Positions 57,801-64,000 of a stretch of DNA of 64,000 nt are shown piece by piece. Positions within the stretch are counted from its first letter, which is position 1; every line of letters begins with the position of its first letter. The stretch is from Mercurialis annua. Lineage: Eukaryota > Streptophyta > Magnoliopsida > Malpighiales > Euphorbiaceae. A model generated the notes under the pieces. It did no database searches. It saw only the letters and a program-made list of their open reading frames with translations, and had not been told where the DNA came from. The stretch lies in NCBI RefSeq assembly GCF_937616625.2, contig NC_065570.1:48785665-48849664 (forward strand), given 5' to 3'. The position numbers were made by a program, and so were the translations under genes.

Positions 57801-59820
57801 TAATGCTTTAAATGGATTTAACTTAGGAAGTTTAAAAGTCTTTTAGGAAGTCTGAAAGTCTATTCAAGTTTCTATTTAAGTGTTTAGGATTAAGTATAAC
57901 ACAATAACTTCAAATTAAAATATACGTTAAGTAAAAAACAAAGAGCAGAGCCTTTTATTCTTTCTTCTCACACCATGGATAGCCAACCTCAATCATTCAC
58001 TGATGGTACAGCACCCTCTGAAAAGAAGAAGGATCCGGGATGGAAATACAACTACGTGCAAAATCCTAATGACCCAAATCCAGTGATTTTTTATTAAATA
58101 TATATATATATATAAATATAAATATTTAATATTTTTAGGTATAGGCGCCTTACTTCGATAAGGCGAGCGCTTTTTTAGCGCTTCTCGCCTCAGGCGATAT
58201 ATGACTATCTCGCCTTGAGAGCGCCTTGCGCTTTAAACAACACTTATGATTTGTTTGAAGATCTCTTTGCCAAAGGCTCTTGAATGTAGTTTGCTTTTGT
58301 TGCATAGCATACCAATAAATGTATCATATCTTATAAGATAAAATTGTCGTGATCTGATTGCATCCATAATCCAAAGTACTGTGACATGGAATATCTGCCT
58401 CAATTGTTTTTACTGATGAAGTTGATCGATCCCATTTTATAATATGATATTTTAACAGAAAAAAATCGATAGATTTGATATCTTATAAGACTTTCCTACC
58501 ATCAATAATTCAAATGTCAAGAAACCAATCATGTAGCAAAGGACTATGGGGTACGATAATGAGAGAGATTTATTTGTTGTATCACAGCTTCGCTATATGC
58601 AAGTTTAGGGATCTAATTGGTTACAGACTTGAGGGTATAGATGCACCGTGAGATTGGTCTATTACCTCCTTTGATCTTCCTTCCCAGTTTTCCTGGAACC
58701 AGTTTAATTTAGGTTGTCTTATGCGGAGTAAAAAAACTTATGCCAGGATTGGCTGTGGTAGGCTACTATATTCAGGTCTCTTATCAGATCCCTTTGGTTT
58801 ATGGGCTACCTTCATTGAGATGCATGTCATTTTATTAAGCTTGATAAATTTGTCCGTTTTGGCTGTGACTTTATTTATAGACGTGGCAATATCTTCTTTG
58901 CAGGTTGAAAGTATAGTTTTGAGCATCATATCAATGCTTTCAAGTCCAAATGACGAATCTCCCGCAAATGTCGAAGCTGCAGTAAGTTCTACTGGCATTT
59001 TTACCTCCACATCTCTATTTTTTGGAAACTTAATTACATGGAGGATGTTGATATATTTTTGTTATTTTCTTTTGCGTGTGGATACTTATATGCATCATCT
59101 GTCAAATTAGCCAACATTATAAAAAAAGATACTCAGGTTCATAGAAAAAGTTGCAAAATAAAATATTGTTTATCATGAAGTAGATTTTGTTTATGTTGCT
59201 TCTAGTGGTAAGCGGGGTGGCTTCTCCTGAGCTTATTATTTTTAAAATTGTTTTGCTATTTCCTGTTCTTGGGAATAGTAGCCACTCACTGGATTATCAA
59301 TTGAGAAATAAATATATATAAAGAGATTTATTTTGGAAAAGAACTATTCTGAAGCTCGATGCCAAACACCATCTTGTTTCTAAGGCATGTCTAGGGGAAC
59401 GTGGTTGCTCTGGACGGATCACCCTTTAGACAGATTTTTCAATTTGGATAACTCGTTTCTCTTGTTTATGGAAGTTAGCAACCAGTGGTGGCAAATTGAA
59501 TAATGCATATATGATAAGATCAAGTGTTAGAATTCATCAGGGGCCTAGATATAACATAATTGTGCTATTAAAGACTAAAATATTAATGCAAGAGAAATGA
59601 CAAGTGCATGTATGTATCATTATTAGAAACTCTGCTAAACCTGTTCAAACAGGATACTTCGAATTATTGATGACAACGAGGGAAAAAAGATAATTTTTCT
59701 CATCTAAATTTGTATTGATGAATAGTTACATCTCTTATGCAGAAGGAATGGAGAGATAAGAGAGATGATTTCAAGAAAAAAGTTAGCCGATGCGTTAGAA
59801 AATCACAAGAAATGTTGTGA
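54851..59820 (+). CDS. UBC7: Ubiquitin-conjugating enzyme E2, UBC7/UBE2G2 type
   Basis: Coding exons: 54851-54893, 54969-55071, 55572-55669, 55773-55873, 58904-58981, 59743-59820. All introns are GT-AG and the total is 166 aa, the length of plant UBC7/13/14. The E2 fold is complete: N-terminal helix ([14 protein letters not shown]), HPN motif at 79-81, catalytic Cys89 in GRVCISILH, then the acidic insertion [13 protein letters not shown] that marks the UBC7/Cdc34 class. The family charges ubiquitin and passes it to ER-associated degradation E3s such as HRD1/Doa10 types. The apparent TAG at 55070-55072 is not a stop: TA ends exon 2 and the codon is completed by T at 55572. Small changes from my recollection of the consensus are Phe32 in DEFNIFEW and Met in ERWMPVHT. 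Which of the three plant paralogues it matches is not resolved, so the symbol denotes the class. Confidence 0.94.
57547..58246. mobile_element. Deleted hAT transposon in UBC intron 4
   Basis: Ends TAGTGTTATTAAAAGCGC and GCGCTTTAAACAACACTTA are inverted. Subterminal AGCGCTCGCCT/AGGCGAGCGCT repeats crowd both sides (57558-57700 and 58140-58235). It carries a residual transposase start (57975-58097). Flanks do not give a clean 8-bp duplication (GTTGGTTT and TATGATTT share five of eight). It lies more than 600 bases from either splice site. Confidence 0.75.
57975..58097 (+). pseudogene. Remnant of hAT transposase N-terminus (BED zinc-finger start)
   Basis: A 40-codon frame reads [20 protein letters not shown], then [20 protein letters not shown] and stop. 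The KDPGWKY...NPNDPN segment is the lead-in to the BED-type zinc finger of plant hAT transposases. The sequence stops just where the CxFC zinc ligands would follow, and AT-rich DNA begins. The rest of the transposase has been deleted. Confidence 0.75.
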
Positions 59821-60419
59821 TCCTTCACTTGTGCATCAATCAACTCTTCGTATGTACCAAGAAATGTCTTTTATTATTACAGGTGGGGAAAGGGGGAGAG
59901 AGTGGATCATCGGGTAATTTGTTGTCATTGTAGACGCATTTAAGATTCTCTCGCCCGTTTTTTCTTTGCTTGGTCAATGTTACAAATCAAGAACAGTGCT
60001 GTATTTTGAAAGACATTTTGGTTAGTGTTCTTCTCAAGAGTTTATCTTGTGATTGACTTGCATTTTTGTTTTTGGTCATTTTGGTACGGAATTGGTCTGA
60101 GTCTTTGTACAGGTTTTGATGGAATTTGGTTCTTGAATCAAGTTGGTCTGATTTTTCACTCTAGTATGTTGCAGGGTGCATTTCATTGTTATCAATCATG
60201 TCCTCCATACAGATTCTTTTGAATATGAAATGTGGTGATATGATTTAAGGGTATGCATTATATATCAGTTCTCTTCAATATGTATAATCGTGCATAGTTG
60301 ATGTGGATGCTCGTCTGATCATTACTGGTTTTGTTTATATTTATTAAGCTCTTGGATATGGAAATACACAAATTTTGATATTAGAACCATGCATTGCTTT
60401 TTAAGTTTCACATATGAAA
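59821..60419 (+). other. UBC 3' UTR and flank
   Basis: The 3' UTR starts at 59821. TTATTACAG before GTGGGGAAAGG near 59883 could be a splice acceptor of a 3' UTR intron, but no donor was established. No second gene was recognised up to the MITE at 60429. Confidence 0.4.
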
Positions 60420-60428
60420 TTGATGTAA

Positions 60429-60818
60429 GGAAAAAATACTTAAAAACCCCCCACCTTTGACTTTGTTTTCAATTGCACCACCACGTAGGAGAATTTTCAA
60501 TTACACCCTATTTAGGGTTTTCGGTTTTCGTCTGTACCCTAATTGACTAAAATGACCTCTTTTTATTTAAAAAAAAGTTTAAACTAATCTTTCATATACT
60601 ATTTTTTTTGTTTTTTTTAAATGGAAAAAATAATGATACAATCCCTCTATTTAGTTGATTTTAATAATTTTATCATTAAATTAATTAAATTATCAATTTT
60701 TTTTATTTTGGGATACAGATGAAAACTGAAAACCCTAAATAGGGTGCAATTAAGAATCCTCTTAGATGGTGGAATTGAAAAGAAGTTTAAAGGTGGGAGA
60801 ATTTTCAGTATTTTTGCC
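60429..60818. mobile_element. Mutator-like MITE (390 bp)
   Basis: A perfect 9-bp duplication, TTGATGTAA, flanks it at 60420-60428 and 60819-60827. Ends are GGAAAAAATAC and GTATTTTTGCC; inverted arms of ~120 bp share AACCCTAAATAGGGTG. The layout resembles the elements at 25658 and 37029. Confidence 0.88.
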
Positions 60819-60827
60819 TTGATGTAA

Positions 60828-61367
60828 AGCAGGGTTATGAATGGTTTATTTTGCTCAGTTTTTTTCTTTAGTAGTCATTTTGTGTATTCATCATTGGTCT
60901 ATTAGGTGATGAATAAGAGAAAAGTTTGCTAGAAATATTAATCTTTTTTACTTTCATGGAAAAATTTGCAAACGGTTGTTATTTTCTGTTCAAGTAGAAG
61001 TTAATCGGTAAAAAGATTTATTTGTTTCAGTTTGCTAGTTGCTCTTATAGTGATATTGTTTTAGATAAATGAATTTTATATATTGACAATTATAGCTTGT
61101 TTAACATGTTTTTAAACTTGGTCAAATATATACATGGCTCGTTTAGAATAGATGTCGTGAAATAGAGTGTTCATCTGTATGGTTGTGCCATGTCATATTT
61201 ACGATAAACTAATGAGCATTTGCGATAAGAAATTTTTTAATTAGTATTTTTTTTATTAATAATTTTTTTACGATGGCTAACGTATTATTGGTTTTTTGTA
61301 CGAATAATATGGCGTAATAATAAGGTAAAATATTTACAAATATGTTACCTTATACTTTCTCTTTTTA
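60828..61367. other. AT-rich intergenic DNA
   Basis: No gene or element boundary recognised. Confidence 0.35.
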
Positions 61368-62173
61368 AGAGTGTTTTTCATATTTATAAAAATACAATTT
61401 TTATTTCTTTTATTAACAACAATACCATTTCTCTCTTTTTCTCCATCTTCTTCACCCAAACACTAATTTTATTTTCTCTCTTTCTCCATTAACTCTACCA
61501 CCACTATCAGTCCACTACCACCATTGCTTACCGCCAGTCGCCGTCGCCGAAAGGTTGCCGCCACCGCGAGAAGCCGCTGTTCCCTTACACCGTTGCCGCC
61601 GTAGCTGTTGCTCCATGCTGCCGCCGCTCCTCCATGCCGCCGCCGCAACTGCTCCTCCATGCCACCGCCGCAACCGCTACTCCATGCCGCCACTGTTCTT
61701 TTTTTTTTAAATCAAATATAAACTCTTATGGAATCATATTTATTTGTATAGATCTAGTTTTTGTATATATATATCTATTATTTTGTTGTTGTTTTATTTG
61801 TAGATCTAGAATTTATTGCATATAATGTCTCAGTTAGTTTTTTTATTCTCAGTTCTTCATCATCATCTCCTCCATTCTTTTGATTTGAAATTTTTATTTC
61901 CAGATCTGATTTTTTTAAAACGTATATAATTCGTATTATATACGGATTATATACAGATTATATACGAACTATATATAATAAAAATATATATGTATTTTAT
62001 CTGATTTTATATACGAATTTTGTGCTGAATGTATACATATTCATTTTTTTGTATACAGAAAAACTGTATTTTGGTAAATATTTTTAAAAAGATGGTATTG
62101 CTCGTAAACAAAACTTTGAGGTTGTATTTTTGTAAATATTTTCTTTTTTCCCGGTATTTGTAAAAAAATCTCT
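61368..62173. mobile_element. Probable inverted-repeat element with GCC-repeat centre
   Basis: Inverted outer arms: AGAGTGTTTTTCATATTTAT on the left against the complement of the right end, both followed by AAAATACAA and CAATACCAT. The middle (61500-61695) is strikingly GC-rich, with repeated CTCCATGCCGCCGCCGCAAC-like units. The frames in it (61469-61693 minus, 61634-61825 plus) are simple Gly/Ala/Arg or Pro/His runs, not a known protein. The right half has GTATACGGATTATATACAG-type repeats. No target duplication was found. Confidence 0.5.
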
Positions 62174-62984
62174 AACATTTATCCTGTATATATAATATTG
62201 CTCTATATCAGCTTTATAAAAATAAATATATTTTAGCAATGTTTAAAAAGATGATGGACTACTTGATAAATTTAAAGACCATGATATGTATTGTAAAATG
62301 AGTTATAGTAGTTGGTAGACAGATTCATTTGATCTTTTTTGAAATAAAAGATTTCATTTATAGATGAAAATCAACTAGAAGAGTCGTAAATCTAGTCATA
62401 AAAATTAAGATGAAAATTATAGTAAGTTAAATTATTTGATAACCTAATGTTCTAGCCAACAAATACATTAGAAAATTAAATATACAAAAAAAATCTAGCT
62501 AAAACAGGCACAAAATATAACTACAATAAAAAAAATATAGAAAAAAAATTAACGGAATGAGGTTCAAACTATAAAAATAAAGTTTATAAGCTAATCTCTC
62601 AGAAGGAAACGCAATGAAATTCAAATTTCGACGATACACTTAGACGTAGTCACGTAGCCACAATTCACATGGTTAAAAAAATCGAAAAGAAATACTACGT
62701 CAAATTTTCATTTAAACAATTGATTTTTTTTTATAATTAGTAGAGAGGTAACGGTTTTGAGAAGAATTAAATTTACAACCTAGCTAGTAGAATGCTGCCT
62801 AGTGCTTATGGTAAATGATTAATTATACTTGAAATTATAAACATTTCATTCAACTTATCGTATATGTTGAAAAAAAATATATTTTATATATAGTAGAATA
62901 CATTAGAAATAAATAAATAATATTTTATATATTTATAATAGTATATATTATAAAAGAATATGATAGGATATATTGACAAATTAA
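62174..62984. other. AT-rich intergenic DNA
   Basis: Nothing recognisable apart from low-complexity A/T stretches. Confidence 0.35.
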
Positions 62985-62993
62985 TTAAATATA

Positions 62994-63272
62994 GGGTTAA
63001 ATGCAGACTAAATCACGAATTTTAACATTTTTGCAATTATAATACACATTTTAAAACTTGGCAAGATCAGTTATCAATTTTTATTTTTTGGAAATCAGAA
63101 CACCTAGCTAATTGGGCACCATAATATACATTAACATAAGCATGTTTCTTTGGTTGGTCAGCGTTCTAATCTGCCAAAAAATAAAAGTTGGTGGTTGATT
63201 TTACCAAGTTTTAAATATTGTTTTGTAATTGCAAAACACGCTAAAGTTCATGCTTATTTTTATAATTGACCC
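62994..63272. mobile_element. Mutator-like MITE (279 bp)
   Basis: A perfect 9-bp duplication TTAAATATA flanks it at 62985-62993 and 63273-63281. Ends are GGGTTAAATGC and AATTGACCC, and inverted arms include AAAACTTGGCAAGATCA against TTTTACCAAGTTTT. Non-coding. Confidence 0.85.
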
Positions 63273-63281
63273 TTAAATATA

Positions 63282-64000
63282 TACATATATAATAGGTTAA
63301 ATTTAAAATATATTCTTTTTAAATAAATCCAGTTTGAAACTGTAGATATCGGTTCCCTCAAAAAAATATTAAACTAGCCGGGAATCGTTCTCTCCCGGCT
63401 TTGGACTGGTTTGAGCTCGTTCAGGGTTTGACAAGTTCTGGGCCGTTTCACGATTCAACCGGTCCGTAGCCACATACACTTATTCTGGTCAATTTCAAAA
63501 CGAAGAACTATCGAGCAATATCAAAAGGTATGAACATCATATTGAATATGAACTTTGTGGAAAAAATGTGTCTTGTTTATTATGCTTAATGCTTAATTTT
63601 ATTTGATCATTTAAATTATTATTTTGTTTCTAATTTGACTTGATAGAGCAAATTAATGATAGCCCTATAATTAAAAAATGAAAAATTAAACACGAGAGTA
63701 AGTTAATAATTATTTTTGAGATTTTCCTTTATGATTCTAGTTTGATTGATTGCTAATTAACCAATGACATTAGAGTGGGTTAGGTAATTGGTAGTTAATT
63801 CAATTAGAAATTTTGTAACCTTTCAAATTCCAGAATAGTAAGAATAAGAAAAATCCCGGAATGAAAAACGAAAGAATCAACCAAAAATCTAAAACAACAC
63901 TCTTAAGTATTTAGAATTCAGGCAGGCGGCGTTAAGAGAAAGATATGGAACAACCCTGAAACGAGAAATCTTAAAACGTGGATCAAAGGAGAAAAAGCAG
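63282..64000. other. Terminal intergenic DNA
   Basis: A short GC-richer stretch at 63375-63470 (CCGGGAATCG, CTCCCGGCTTTGG) may be another repeat edge. No gene was recognised up to the window end. Confidence 0.35.

Noticed and set aside
58715..59110. Frames around 58721-59110 as a separate gene
   Set aside because: They overlap exon 5 of the E2 gene in other frames or on the other strand and carry no known domain.

Overview
The window is nuclear DNA of a flowering plant, almost certainly a eudicot. The evidence is multi-exon genes with GT-AG introns, AT-rich intergenic DNA, a chloroplast-targeted ALB3 gene, a U3 snoRNA gene with a plant Pol III promoter, and dense plant-type transposable elements. 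The species is not determinable by reading; a member of the Malpighiales is a weak guess. I recognise four real genes: ALB3 (plus strand, 11835-17290, 11 coding exons, 452 aa), a thaumatin-like PR-5 protein (plus, 22031-22783, one exon, 250 aa), a U3 snoRNA gene (minus, 25936-26146), and a UBC7-type ubiquitin-conjugating enzyme E2 (plus, 54851-59820, 6 coding exons, 166 aa). They belong to unrelated pathways: thylakoid protein insertion, defence or stress, rRNA processing, and ER-linked ubiquitination. I see no cluster or operon-like logic.

Layout. 1-2537 is the end of a Ty3/gypsy-type LTR. A tRNA-derived SINE (2895-3078) and a Tat/Ogre-like fragment follow. A solo LTR at 3374-9209 (duplication AGGTA) is split by a 307-bp Mutator-like MITE and by a ~3-kb unidentified insertion. 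A LINE fragment (about 9230-10020) precedes ALB3, whose ninth intron-exon interval holds a GACAC-rich inverted-repeat element. Between ALB3 and the thaumatin gene lie a MITE (19456-19773) and other inverted-repeat DNA. Downstream of the thaumatin gene come a second type of SINE, a LINE tail, two MITEs and the U3 gene.

27150-36738 is a complete, apparently very young, non-autonomous LTR retrotransposon (LARD-like) on the minus strand, with nearly identical 2.5-kb LTRs, PBS, PPT and no recognisable gag-pol. 37029-37758 is another MITE. About 37782-41622 is a broken Ty1/copia element containing a 283-bp hAT MITE. 41692-46877 is a solo LTR with another solo LTR nested in it. About 46883-50340 is Tat/Ogre-like debris with a hAT-like insertion. 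50346-51770 is a third kind of solo LTR. A LINE fragment, a 1-kb Mutator-like element and a SINE then lead up to the E2 gene, whose 3-kb fourth intron carries a deleted hAT transposon that still encodes the start of a BED-type zinc finger. The last 4 kb hold three more inverted-repeat elements.

The most unusual pattern is in the related TGTCAC/TGTGAC LTRs. They repeatedly carry short hairpin modules with a similar core but different, mutually complementary arms. The young LARD adds a perfect 40-bp-period array of hairpins near its PBS. All boundaries, duplications and translations were read by eye; no alignment or database search was run.
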